7,964 nt of DNA from Deltaproteobacteria bacterium RIFOXYD12_FULL_50_9 (GCA_001799225.1 MGTA01000009.1:5357-13320), one strand, 5' to 3'; counted from the first letter of the stretch, positions 1-5,945 are shown. Program-made: numbers and translations. The notes: generated by a model not told the origin, from the sequence alone.

Positions 1-423
1 ATTGTCAACAACCGGCTCGACATTGCCTTGCTTGCGCAAGCTGACGGCATTCATCTCGGCAACAGCGACATTCCGGCCCAAGAGGCCAGAAAACTCGCAC
101 CCGACCTCATTATCGGCCTCTCCTGCAACAATGCGGAACAGGCTGCAACAGCCGAGGACCGTGGCGCCTCTTACTTCAATATCGGCCCTTTATTCCCGAC
201 CGCCACCAAGCAGGGCCTTACCGCCTTTCTCGGCACAGACGCCATCCGAAGATTCAGCGCCAAAAGCGCTCTCCCTTTCACGGTCATGGGCGGCATCAAA
301 ATTGAACATGTCCCATCCCTCATCACACTTGGCGCCAGACGGTTGGCAGTCGTAACCGCGCTCACTCAGGCTATTGATATTAAAAAAGAAACCAGGCAGT
401 GGATTGCCGCCATTACTGCCTGA
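1..423 (+). CDS. thiE: Thiamine-phosphate synthase, C-terminal part (5' end outside window)
   Basis: The enzyme joins hydroxymethylpyrimidine diphosphate and thiazole phosphate to make thiamine phosphate in the cytoplasm. The frame is open from base 1 and gives 140 residues; roughly the first third of a normal ThiE of about 210 residues is missing upstream. Visible family signatures, numbered from the first residue seen, are VNNR (2-5), the ADGIHLG strand (14-20) followed by D23, the IGLS segment (38-41), the pyrophosphate-binding GPLFPTATK (62-70) and the phosphate-binding MGGI (96-99), then a GARRLAVVTA strand typical of the last part of the TIM barrel. Two positions differ from the commonest form: the usual NDR/NDD motif reads NNR, and the residue after the IGLS segment that is often His is not. 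The next gene starts 28 nt downstream and is probably cotranscribed. Family assignment is confident; full catalytic competence is not shown. Confidence 0.9.
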   Translation: MVNNRLDIALLAQADGIHLGNSDIPAQEARKLAPDLIIGLSCNNAEQAATAEDRGASYFNIGPLFPTATKQGLTAFLGTDAIRRFSAKSALPFTVMGGIKIEHVPSLITLGARRLAVVTALTQAIDIKKETRQWIAAITA

Positions 424-441
424 AAATCCCCCTAATCCGAC

Positions 442-445
442 GAGG
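442..445 (+). promoter_or_regulatory. Shine-Dalgarno GAGG that sets the start of the zinc-ribbon gene
   Basis: GAGG lies six bases before the GTG at 452. An in-frame ATG at 374 would overlap thiE by 50 bases, has no comparable ribosome-binding site, and would add a proline-rich stretch that is simply thiE read in another frame. The GTG start is therefore preferred. Confidence 0.65.
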
Positions 446-451
446 TTATCC

Positions 452-1123
452 GTGGCCATTCTTACCTATGACGAACGTTTAAAGGAAATCCGACTGCTGA
501 TGCAGTATGCCGTACCCAAAAAAGCCATGGCCAAAGCCGAAAAATTCATCAACCGCTATGCAACCGATCCAATTGCCCTCACGCTATTCAAGGAATTTTA
601 CAGCTATCTGCCGGAGGCCAAGGATGATGCCATTACCGCCCTGTACTGCCTGGACCGCAAGCGTGGCGCCTTCCTGCTCTGCGCTACCACAATCCTTGAC
701 AGTTATCTTTATATCGTGACCACGGAGAAGGCTGAATTTCTTGGACCTATCAAAGAAGGAATATGGGATGAGGAGGTGCTTAGCTTTTTTGGCTACAAAG
801 ATCGTGACGACTTTTTGAAACGACACGAAACACTTGCCGAGGCCGTTGAACACACCCCGACCCATCTGGCTCAGGATCTCTGCCCGATCTGTTCAGTGGC
901 CGAGGGAGAAAACCATATTTCAGGCTGCCCGTTGGAGCTCTGCCCCTGGTGTGGCGGTCAGATCATCACCTGTACCTGCCGGTTTACCCAGTTGGGCACC
1001 GATAGAATAAACGAGGAGAGCGAGCTGGACTCATTCCTTGACCTGCTTGAAAAGAAAGGCCGCATCCCCTATAATCCGCGGGATCAACGGCCCTCTTATC
1101 TTACTGAAGATGTACTGAAGTAA
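452..1123 (+). CDS. Uncharacterised protein with C-terminal zinc-ribbon-like cysteine module
   Basis: I do not recognise a named family. With the GTG start the product has 223 residues, no signal peptide and no clear membrane segment, so it is probably cytoplasmic. Residues 1-60 are helical and Lys/Glu-rich; 61-120 contain a hydrophobic alpha/beta-looking part. A compact cysteine module follows: C144-x2-C147, C159, C164-x2-C167 (CPWCGG), C174-x-C176, with H155 between. This spacing suggests one or two structural zinc sites; similar CPxC...CPxCGGQ...CxC tails occur in many bacterial proteins of unknown function. The C-terminus (180-223) is acidic, then basic. It sits 28 nt behind thiE, suggesting one transcript, and is followed by a probable terminator. 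Nothing visible links it to thiamine synthesis. That the gene is real is well supported by length, ribosome-binding site and organised cysteines; its function is unknown. Confidence 0.8.
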   Translation: MAILTYDERLKEIRLLMQYAVPKKAMAKAEKFINRYATDPIALTLFKEFYSYLPEAKDDAITALYCLDRKRGAFLLCATTILDSYLYIVTTEKAEFLGPIKEGIWDEEVLSFFGYKDRDDFLKRHETLAEAVEHTPTHLAQDLCPICSVAEGENHISGCPLELCPWCGGQIITCTCRFTQLGTDRINEESELDSFLDLLEKKGRIPYNPRDQRPSYLTEDVLK

Positions 1124-1150
1124 GGACAGGCTAGGCCTCCTGCCCTTTTT
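1124..1150 (+). terminator. Probable Rho-independent terminator after the thiE cluster
   Basis: GGACAGG (1124-1130) can pair with CCTGCCC (1139-1145) with one A-C mismatch around an 8-base loop, followed directly by five T residues (1146-1150). It begins immediately after the stop codon of the zinc-ribbon gene. The T run touches the stop codon of the convergent ATPase gene. The hairpin could also slow transcription from the other strand, but there is no T run on that side. Confidence 0.6.
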
Positions 1151-2388
1151 CAAAGATAATTTACCGGAATCTGCACAATGTTGTCGCTAAGCATTTCCGG
1201 TCTTTTCCCCCGGTTAATCAATATCCCGTAGGAGCTGCCGGTGTCGGACAGAAAGTTCTCAAGGCCCCGCAGAGCACCCTTCCTCACCATGGAATCAAGC
1301 TTAATTGCCACCGGCACGGTACCGAAACTCCCTTCAATGACCAGATCAACCTCGGCCTTGTCAATGGTCCGGTAATAGGAAAAATCCAACTGCGTCGCCA
1401 TGGTGGCCTGCAGACCCCGAATGATCTCCTCGCTCACGAAACTTTCGAAGGAGAAGCCGGCAACCGGATGTAACAGCAATCGGTCCAGATCGGAAATCTT
1501 AAGAAAATAGTGCAGCAACCCTTGATCCCGGAGAAAACCTTTTTTGGCCTTCTGGACCTTTTTCAAACGGTTGCCGGTATAAGGGGGCAGGTTGCGCCAC
1601 AGGAAGGTCTGGTGAATAATGTCGAGATAGTCCTTGATGGTCGAGACGCTGACTTCCAGAGCCCTGGCCATGTCGCTCATGTTGAGCTGATGGCCGGAGA
1701 ACTGGGCGAGCAGAGTGAGAAATCTTCTAAAGTTATGGATGTTAAGCCGCGGGAAGAGCTGCCTGATGTCCCGCCCGACATAATTGACGATATAACTCTC
1801 CAACCACTGCTGATAAAAATCATCATCGCCTGCTCCGGCGATAAGCGGCTCGGGGAAACCTCCGCGCAGCCAGATCCACAGGCTCTCCGGCAACGCCAGG
1901 ACCGGCTGCAGGGCAAGAAAATCACGTGGGGTGGCCGCTCTGTCAGTCACCATTTGATAGAATTGGGAAAGCGGAACTTCCCGGAACTCATTCTGCTTGA
2001 ATGGCCATAATTCCACCGTCACGATCCGGCCGGCCAGGCTCTCGGTAATCCCTTTGACGATTTCCGGAGAACTGGAACCGGTAAGCAAAAATCTCCCCTT
2101 GCGGGTCCGGTCGGCATCGACAACACCCCTGAGCACCTTGAACAGTTCAGGGTATTGCTGGGCCTCATCAATTATCACCTCACCCGGATGCAGATCTAGA
2201 AAGCTCTTGGGATCGCTGCTGATCAGTTGATAGTCGTCGGGGCTTTCCAAGTCATAATATTTCCAGCCAGGACGCAACTGCCTGACCAGGGTGGACTTAC
2301 CGCATTGCCGGGGGCCGATAACCGCCACTACCGGAAACATCTCCAGCAAGCGGTTGATTTTATCTTCGAGGGCTCGTTTTTTATCCAT
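1150..2388 (-). CDS. AAA family ATPase with DUF4143 C-terminal domain
   Basis: This 412-residue protein has the AAA_14 plus DUF4143 architecture, a widespread family of P-loop ATPases with no settled role. Visible in order: a Walker A loop GPRQCGKS (25-32); Walker B EVIIDE (70-75); a sensor-like LLTGSS (101-106); LAGR with R121; a linker; a winged-helix-like segment (about 236-262, NMSDMARALEVSVSTIKDYL); and a C-terminal nuclease-fold-like part around FSYYRT (336-341), EVDLVIEG (346-353) and AIK (361-363). In many relatives the last motif is E-x-K; here the Glu is Ala, so nuclease activity is unlikely. Length is normal. The start at 2388 fits the usual family N-terminus, but no Shine-Dalgarno precedes it, and the start codon lies inside a perfect inverted repeat. 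It follows hflC by 119 nt and probably has its own promoter. Such genes are often mobile between genomes; no mobile element is visible here. Confidence 0.92.
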   Translation of the reverse strand: MDKKRALEDKINRLLEMFPVVAVIGPRQCGKSTLVRQLRPGWKYYDLESPDDYQLISSDPKSFLDLHPGEVIIDEAQQYPELFKVLRGVVDADRTRKGRFLLTGSSSPEIVKGITESLAGRIVTVELWPFKQNEFREVPLSQFYQMVTDRAATPRDFLALQPVLALPESLWIWLRGGFPEPLIAGAGDDDFYQQWLESYIVNYVGRDIRQLFPRLNIHNFRRFLTLLAQFSGHQLNMSDMARALEVSVSTIKDYLDIIHQTFLWRNLPPYTGNRLKKVQKAKKGFLRDQGLLHYFLKISDLDRLLLHPVAGFSFESFVSEEIIRGLQATMATQLDFSYYRTIDKAEVDLVIEGSFGTVPVAIKLDSMVRKGALRGLENFLSDTGSSYGILINRGKRPEMLSDNIVQIPVNYL

Positions 2389-2421
2389 GATATTTACAAG
2401 CTACTCGTAAATATCATGGAT
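2383..2421. repeat. Perfect 15-bp inverted repeat over the ATPase start codon
   Basis: The left arm ATCCATGATATTTAC (2383-2397) and the right arm GTAAATATCATGGAT (2407-2421) are exact reverse complements separated by nine bases. On the minus strand the ATPase start codon lies in the second arm and an identical ATG lies in the first. The repeat covers the spacer and -10 region of the predicted promoter. It could be a two-site operator, for example for the ATPase's own winged-helix domain, or an RNA hairpin hiding the start codon. Confidence 0.85.
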
Positions 2422-2426
2422 GTCAA
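2398..2426 (-). promoter_or_regulatory. Candidate sigma70 promoter of the ATPase gene (near-leaderless)
   Basis: On the minus strand a consensus -35 TTGACA (2426-2421) is followed after 17 bases by TAGCTT (2403-2398), a weak -10 with three of six consensus bases. Transcription from it would begin within a few bases of the ATG at 2388, giving a leaderless or nearly leaderless message. This agrees with the absence of a Shine-Dalgarno sequence. Confidence 0.4.
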
Positions 2427-2475
2427 TAGTGGGAACATAGCCACGCTGCCACTATCATCGGTCGAAATGACTGGT

Positions 2476-2500
2476 AGGGGCAGCCCTGTGTGGCTGCCCG
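2476..2500. repeat. GC-rich palindromic intergenic hairpin (REP-like)
   Basis: GGGCAGCC (2478-2485) and GGCTGCCC (2492-2499) form a perfect 8-bp stem with a 6-base loop, in a TAGGGGC...GCCC context. It lies eight bases past the hflC stop codon, between hflC and the ATPase gene. There is no T run on either side, so it is not a standard Rho-independent terminator. Its form recalls scattered palindromes of the type GTAGGGGC-N-GCCC found between genes in many bacteria. It could protect the 3' end of the hflKC message. Confidence 0.6.
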
Positions 2501-2507
2501 ATCAGGC

Positions 2508-3446
2508 TCATTTAATCGAATTCAAATACTTATAGAACTGCGAATCAGAGGAGATCACCAGGCGGGTATTTTCGCCGATGGTGGTCTTATAACTCTCCAA
2601 TGACTTGTAAAAGGCATAGAACTCAGGATCCTGATTATAGGCATGAGCGTAAATCCTGGTCGCCTCGGCGTCGGCCTTGCCCTTAATCTCCTGGGCTTCC
2701 CGGCCGGCCTTGGAGGTGATCTCCTTCAACTCCCGATCAACCTTACCCAGGATCTCGGCCTTCTGGCCCTCGCCCAGAGATCTCTTTTCAGCGGCAATCC
2801 GCTTTCTTTCCGAAATCATCCGTTCATAGACCTTAAGCCGCACCGAATCGATATAGTTGACCCGCTTAATCATCACGTCAAGCAAATCGATGCCATATTT
2901 GGGAGTGATCTGCGAGGCTAATTCGTGCACCATATCCGAAATCTTATCCCGACCGTGAATGATGGCCTCTTCCTCCTCACCCTGGCCGACTGATGATATA
3001 GACCGGTTATCGCTCTTCACCCAGTCGGAACTCCTTACCAGTTCCACAAGGTTGTTCTTGTTAACCAGATCGCGAACCGCGCTGTCCACGACATCGTCAA
3101 GAACGCCTTGAGCCCTGCTGATATTGTTGACGGTTTTCAAGAACTTTAAAGGATCGTTGATCCGCCAGCGGGCCGTAACATCGATATAGATGAAGGTTTT
3201 ATCCTTGGTGGGGATCTGATTAGGTTCACCGTCCCAGATCAGGATCTTCTTCTCGAAAAAGGTAACGTCCTGGATAAAGGGCGTTTTGAATTTAAGCCCG
3301 GCCTCAGTGGCCGGCGCGCCCACAGGTTTACCAAATTGGGTAACCACTGCCTGTTTACCTTCAGGCAGGATATAAAAGCCGTCCAGAAGGGTTATAGTCA
3401 GGGCAACTACACCACCGATCAATAAATATCGCAATATCTTGTTCAC
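2508..3446 (-). CDS. hflC: HflC, FtsH-modulating membrane complex subunit
   Basis: HflC is an SPFH/prohibitin-domain protein that forms a large membrane complex with HflK and modulates the FtsH protease. The product has 312 residues, close to the usual size. A single N-terminal membrane anchor spans about residues 4-25. The SPFH domain begins with the hallmark ILPEGKQAVVTQFGKPVG (26-43) and continues through GLKFKTPFIQDVTFFEKK. A long charged helical region (about 205-270, with Glu/Lys/Arg and alternating Ala) is the coiled-coil part. The end carries the HflC signature PEFYAFYKSLESYK and LVISSDSQFYKYL. The GTG start is supported by a strong GGGGAGG (3458-3452) five bases upstream. The gene begins 22 nt after the hflK stop, so the two are cotranscribed. 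Confidence 0.95.
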   Translation of the reverse strand: MNKILRYLLIGGVVALTITLLDGFYILPEGKQAVVTQFGKPVGAPATEAGLKFKTPFIQDVTFFEKKILIWDGEPNQIPTKDKTFIYIDVTARWRINDPLKFLKTVNNISRAQGVLDDVVDSAVRDLVNKNNLVELVRSSDWVKSDNRSISSVGQGEEEEAIIHGRDKISDMVHELASQITPKYGIDLLDVMIKRVNYIDSVRLKVYERMISERKRIAAEKRSLGEGQKAEILGKVDRELKEITSKAGREAQEIKGKADAEATRIYAHAYNQDPEFYAFYKSLESYKTTIGENTRLVISSDSQFYKYLNSIK

Positions 3447-3451
3447 GTCCG

Positions 3452-3458
3452 CCTCCCC
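3452..3458 (-). promoter_or_regulatory. Strong Shine-Dalgarno for the hflC GTG start
   Basis: GGGGAGG on the minus strand sits five bases before the GTG of hflC, inside the 22-base gap after hflK. It fixes the non-ATG start. Confidence 0.7.
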
Positions 3459-3468
3459 TGCTTGGCCA

Positions 3469-4593
3469 TCATTGTTTTTCGATCTTTCTGGAACCGGTCA
3501 GATCCAAAAAGGGCAGGATCGATTTCTGGTCCTTGTCAAGGACATACACCTCTTTCACCGTTGGCAGGACCTGCTGCATGGCCTCAAGGTACATGCGCTG
3601 CCGAGTAACTTCTCTGGCGCTCTTGTACTCTTTGTGGATGGCCATGAATCTCGAGGCATCGCCCTGAGCCAGGTTGACGCGCTCAACCGCATAACCATAA
3701 GACTCTTCAAGAACCTTCTTGGCGCCGCCCCGAGCCTTGGGAATTATCTGGTTATAGTTCTCCTCAGCCTCATTCACCAGGCGTTTCATGTCTTGATCCG
3801 CTTCGTTAACCTCGTTAAATGCCTGTTTTACCGCATCCGGAGGATTAACATCCTGCAGTTTGACGGTCAGGATCTGCACACCACTCTCATAACGGTCAAG
3901 AGCTTGCTGCAACTCCTTGACCGTGCCGGCTTCCAAAATTTCACGGTTACCAAGCACAAAATCGAAATCCTGATTACCAACCATGCGACGCACAACCATT
4001 TCAGAAATATCGCGGACCGCCTGCGGCACGTCCCTGACCTTGAAAACAAAATCAAACGGATCCCGCACCTTGTACTGGACAATCCACTCGACATCAATGA
4101 CGTTCTTATCGCCGGTAAGCATGAGGGATTCAGCCTCATACCCTTTTTTCTCAAACACTGATTTCTGACCCGGTTGAATAGTCCGGAAACCAAACTCCTC
4201 CTTGCGGACCGTTTCGACATCGACCTTGATCAAATTCTCAATTAGCGGCACTTTCAAATTAAGCCCTGACGAGGCGATCCGATTATACTTGCCGAAACGC
4301 AGCACCAACCCCTTCTGACCCGGCAAAATGGTGAAAAAGCAGGCATACGACGTGCCGATGGCGATCAACACCGCTGCCACCATAAGCGCCTTGTTCATTT
4401 CGAATTTCCGACCCGAAAGTCCCCCGCCCGCACTGGTCGGATTTCCACCCTGACCTGTTGGGCCGGCGCCTGTACCGCTGACTTTACTGCCGTCAAAGGC
4501 ATCCTTTAATTTTTTTATCATGGAGGCGATTACCGTCTCCAAGGTTGGCGGGCGCTTCTGCCCCCAAGGCGGCTGTTGGTCATCCCATGCCAT
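3469..4593 (-). CDS. hflK: HflK, FtsH-modulating membrane complex subunit
   Basis: HflK pairs with HflC in the SPFH membrane complex around FtsH. The product has 374 residues, somewhat shorter than the E. coli form (419). It shows the usual order: an N-terminal MAWDD...PWG segment; a Gly/Pro-rich low-complexity stretch (about 34-60); one membrane span (about 67-89); and an SPFH domain opening with ILPGQKGLVLRFGKY (89-103) and continuing through EEFGFRT and ALMVAAV-flanked segments typical of the family. A helical, charged region follows (VNEADQDMKRLVNEAEENYNQ), then YLEAMQQVLPTVKEVYVLD, a signature of HflK C-termini. The ATG at 4593 has AAGGAG (4605-4600) at a six-base distance. It lies 119 nt after the rhomboid gene and 22 nt before hflC. 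Identification is firm. Confidence 0.95.
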   Translation of the reverse strand: MAWDDQQPPWGQKRPPTLETVIASMIKKLKDAFDGSKVSGTGAGPTGQGGNPTSAGGGLSGRKFEMNKALMVAAVLIAIGTSYACFFTILPGQKGLVLRFGKYNRIASSGLNLKVPLIENLIKVDVETVRKEEFGFRTIQPGQKSVFEKKGYEAESLMLTGDKNVIDVEWIVQYKVRDPFDFVFKVRDVPQAVRDISEMVVRRMVGNQDFDFVLGNREILEAGTVKELQQALDRYESGVQILTVKLQDVNPPDAVKQAFNEVNEADQDMKRLVNEAEENYNQIIPKARGGAKKVLEESYGYAVERVNLAQGDASRFMAIHKEYKSAREVTRQRMYLEAMQQVLPTVKEVYVLDKDQKSILPFLDLTGSRKIEKQ

Positions 4594-4599
4594 AGGTGA

Positions 4600-4605
4600 C
4601 TCCTT
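4600..4605 (-). promoter_or_regulatory. Shine-Dalgarno AAGGAG of hflK
   Basis: AAGGAG lies six bases before the ATG at 4593 and confirms this start over internal methionines. The 119-base gap upstream also holds a small hairpin (4614-4619 with 4628-4633) of unknown use. Confidence 0.7.
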
Positions 4606-4689
4606 GAGTTATCCTGTTTTTGTATAGAAACAGCAGGTTGATCTTTTGCAAGTATCGATTATCCATAACCTTCTCAAATCCAAAGGGTG

Positions 4690-4744
4690 ATTACAAGGTA
4701 ATTCTTTTACAATTACAAGGCCAGCTGCCAGCTGCCAATTACAA
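4690..4744. repeat. Short direct repeats across the 3' end of the rhomboid gene
   Basis: ATTACAA occurs at 4690, 4712 and 4738; the first two copies extend to ATTACAAGG. Between the second and third copies CCAGCTG is repeated in tandem (4721-4727, 4728-4734) and followed by CC. The stop codon of the rhomboid gene (4713-4715) falls in the middle copy. The pattern could be a decayed intergenic repeat that now encodes the last residues, or chance. Confidence 0.4.
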
Positions 4745-5609
4745 CCAGGCAGCAAACCAGAAAAAGCAAGGCCTGGACCCAGGCCTTGCGAGTCAGAAGG
4801 TAAAATGCAGGAATTAAGGATACGGCCATGCCCAAGCCTCCACCTGCCACCAGGCCCCAGAGATGAGCGCCAAGATCAGTCTGCTTACCCTCAACACCAA
4901 GCATGGCGAAAAGGCCTATTCCGGCGCCGGCCGGCAACACCAGTTCCCGAAGGGCCATGCCGGGACGCACCTTCAAGCCGCAGAAGATACCGATAGCACC
5001 GAAAATAGCCGTTGAAAACCCGACTGACAGAAAATTTCCATCCCGAAACAGAACATTAAGTGTGTTGCCCAGGGCGCCGGCAAAAAGGATCAAAGACCAG
5101 GCAAACCCGCTGCCCAGCATTCTGCTCAGGAAATGGATGAATGCCCCACCGATCAAGGCATTACCGAAAAGATGGACCGGATCAGCATGCAAGGTAAGAG
5201 CCGTAACCACCCGCCACCATTCACCCTGCTCCAAAATCCGCCGGACCGAAACCGCTCCCTGCTCGAACCAGATGCTTTTCTCAGACCAAGGGCCGGTCAG
5301 CGCGTAAAAGACCAGCAGACCACCTATGACAACTATGGTCGGCGGCTCGGCGGTAGAGGCAAAACGCCGCCGTTCCTCCGGAGATTCCGCCATACGCGGC
5401 GGCGGCCAGTTGCGGTTTTCCGCCTCATAAGCCTCTATCTCTCGACGTGAGGATACATCCTCCTCCGGGGGCACAAGGATGGTCCAACCGCCGGTCTGTC
5501 GCCGCAGGACGTGGGGGATACCAACAGCGGTCAGCACCAGAGACCAGTGCAGGGCCTGCCGATACTTTGGAGTTACGCCTGCCACCCCGCTTATTACTGG
5601 AGTTTCCAC
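4713..5609 (-). CDS. Rhomboid-family intramembrane serine protease with N-terminal extension
   Basis: The protein is expected to cut single-pass membrane proteins inside the inner membrane. With a GTG start it has 298 residues. Residues 1-70 form a soluble domain (RQALHWSLVLTAVGIPHVL, then a Trp-containing strand and YEAENRNWP) of the type found before rhomboid domains in some delta-proteobacteria. About six hydrophobic segments follow from residue 90 to the end. Catalytic signs are complete: H141-x4-H146-x3-N150 in the second membrane helix, nucleophile S199 in GFST (197-200), and H249 in the AHLWGLVAGG helix (248-257). Start choice: the GTG at 5609 has GAGG (5618-5615) five bases upstream, while an in-frame ATG at 5696 would add 29 residues but has no ribosome-binding site; the longer form remains possible. 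It leads the minus-strand group with hflK and hflC. Confidence 0.88.
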   Translation of the reverse strand: METPVISGVAGVTPKYRQALHWSLVLTAVGIPHVLRRQTGGWTILVPPEEDVSSRREIEAYEAENRNWPPPRMAESPEERRRFASTAEPPTIVVIGGLLVFYALTGPWSEKSIWFEQGAVSVRRILEQGEWWRVVTALTLHADPVHLFGNALIGGAFIHFLSRMLGSGFAWSLILFAGALGNTLNVLFRDGNFLSVGFSTAIFGAIGIFCGLKVRPGMALRELVLPAGAGIGLFAMLGVEGKQTDLGAHLWGLVAGGGLGMAVSLIPAFYLLTRKAWVQALLFLVCCLVVIGSWQLAL

Positions 5610-5614
5610 TTTCG

Positions 5615-5618
5615 CCTC
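5615..5618 (-). promoter_or_regulatory. Shine-Dalgarno GAGG favouring the GTG start of the rhomboid gene
   Basis: GAGG lies five bases before the GTG at 5609. The alternative ATG at 5696 is preceded by a T-rich tract with no purine-rich site. Confidence 0.5.
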
Positions 5619-5743
5619 GGCACAACCGGCAACCTGCGGCCCGGCTGAGAAAAATGGCGCAACATCCCACCCCAACCCCGGGAGATTCCTTGACATCCGG
5701 AAAAAAGATCAGTAAAGAGAGGCATCGGAGCACACTGCCCGAT

Positions 5744-5792
5744 AAAAAAGGAAAAAAAGAGAAAAAACTTTGTTGCTGTTGAACAAGACAAC
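5744..5792 (-). terminator. Possible terminator of tRNA-Leu
   Basis: On the minus strand, just after the tRNA, a 21-base imperfect hairpin (5792-5772; GTTG/CAAC outer stem, a two-base bulge, and a short inner stem) is followed by a T-rich tract at 5768-5744 with runs of six, seven and six or more T. The hairpin is weak but the T tract is unusually long. Readthrough into the rhomboid gene cannot be excluded, since I see no convincing promoter between them. Confidence 0.4.
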
Positions 5793-5793
5793 C

Positions 5794-5880
5794 TGGTGCC
5801 GAAGGGGAGATTTGAACTCCCACGAGGAAACCCCCACTAGACCCTGAACCTAGCGCGTCTACCAATTCCGCCACTTCGGC
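5794..5880 (-). tRNA. tRNA-Leu(CAG) with encoded CCA
   Basis: The 87-base minus-strand sequence folds as a class II tRNA. The acceptor stem GCCGAAG pairs with CTTCGGC, followed by discriminator A and encoded CCA (5796-5794). The D arm has the AATTGGTAGAC loop. The anticodon stem CTAGG/TCTAG encloses TTCAGGG, with anticodon CAG at 5846-5844. A long variable arm follows (GGGGGTTTCCTC region), then the T arm GGGAG-TTCAAAT-CTCCC. The long variable arm and anticodon make it leucine-specific, reading CUG codons. It has its own promoter upstream. Confidence 0.97.
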
Positions 5881-5896
5881 ACACCGTGAAAAGGGG

Positions 5897-5926
5897 ATAA
5901 TAATTTTTCTCAGCCTTGTTTGTCAA
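5897..5926 (-). promoter_or_regulatory. Sigma70 promoter of tRNA-Leu
   Basis: On the minus strand a consensus -35 TTGACA (5926-5921) is followed after 18 bases by TATTAT (5902-5897), which matches five of six -10 consensus bases. Transcription would start about ten bases before the tRNA. The CCCC just after the -10 resembles the GC-rich discriminator of stable-RNA promoters under stringent control. Confidence 0.75.
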
Positions 5927-5945
5927 GGGAATTATCCTCATAGAC

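Noticed and set aside
374..451. Upstream ATG extension of the zinc-ribbon gene
   Set aside because: It overlaps thiE, has no ribosome-binding site, and the added residues look like thiE read out of frame. The GTG at 452 has GAGG at good spacing.
1510..2010. Plus-strand open frame opposite the ATPase gene
   Set aside because: No recognisable domain; antisense shadow of the DUF4143 ATPase.
3439..4161. Long plus-strand open frame opposite hflK
   Set aside because: It is antisense to a clearly conserved gene, has no family features, and is explained by the codon use of hflK.
4621..4651. Possible hflK promoter on the minus strand, TTGCAA (4651-4646) and TATACA (4626-4621)
   Set aside because: The spacer is 19 bases and both boxes are imperfect, so the match is too weak to call.
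5425..5874. Minus-strand open frame starting MAELVDALGSG across tRNA-Leu
   Set aside because: The first residues are the tRNA-Leu sequence translated, and the remainder overlaps the rhomboid gene in another frame.
5916..5944. Possible plus-strand ribF promoter (TTGTTT, 17 bases, CATAGA)
   Set aside because: The -10 is poor and no better combination is present; the ribF promoter cannot be placed by eye.
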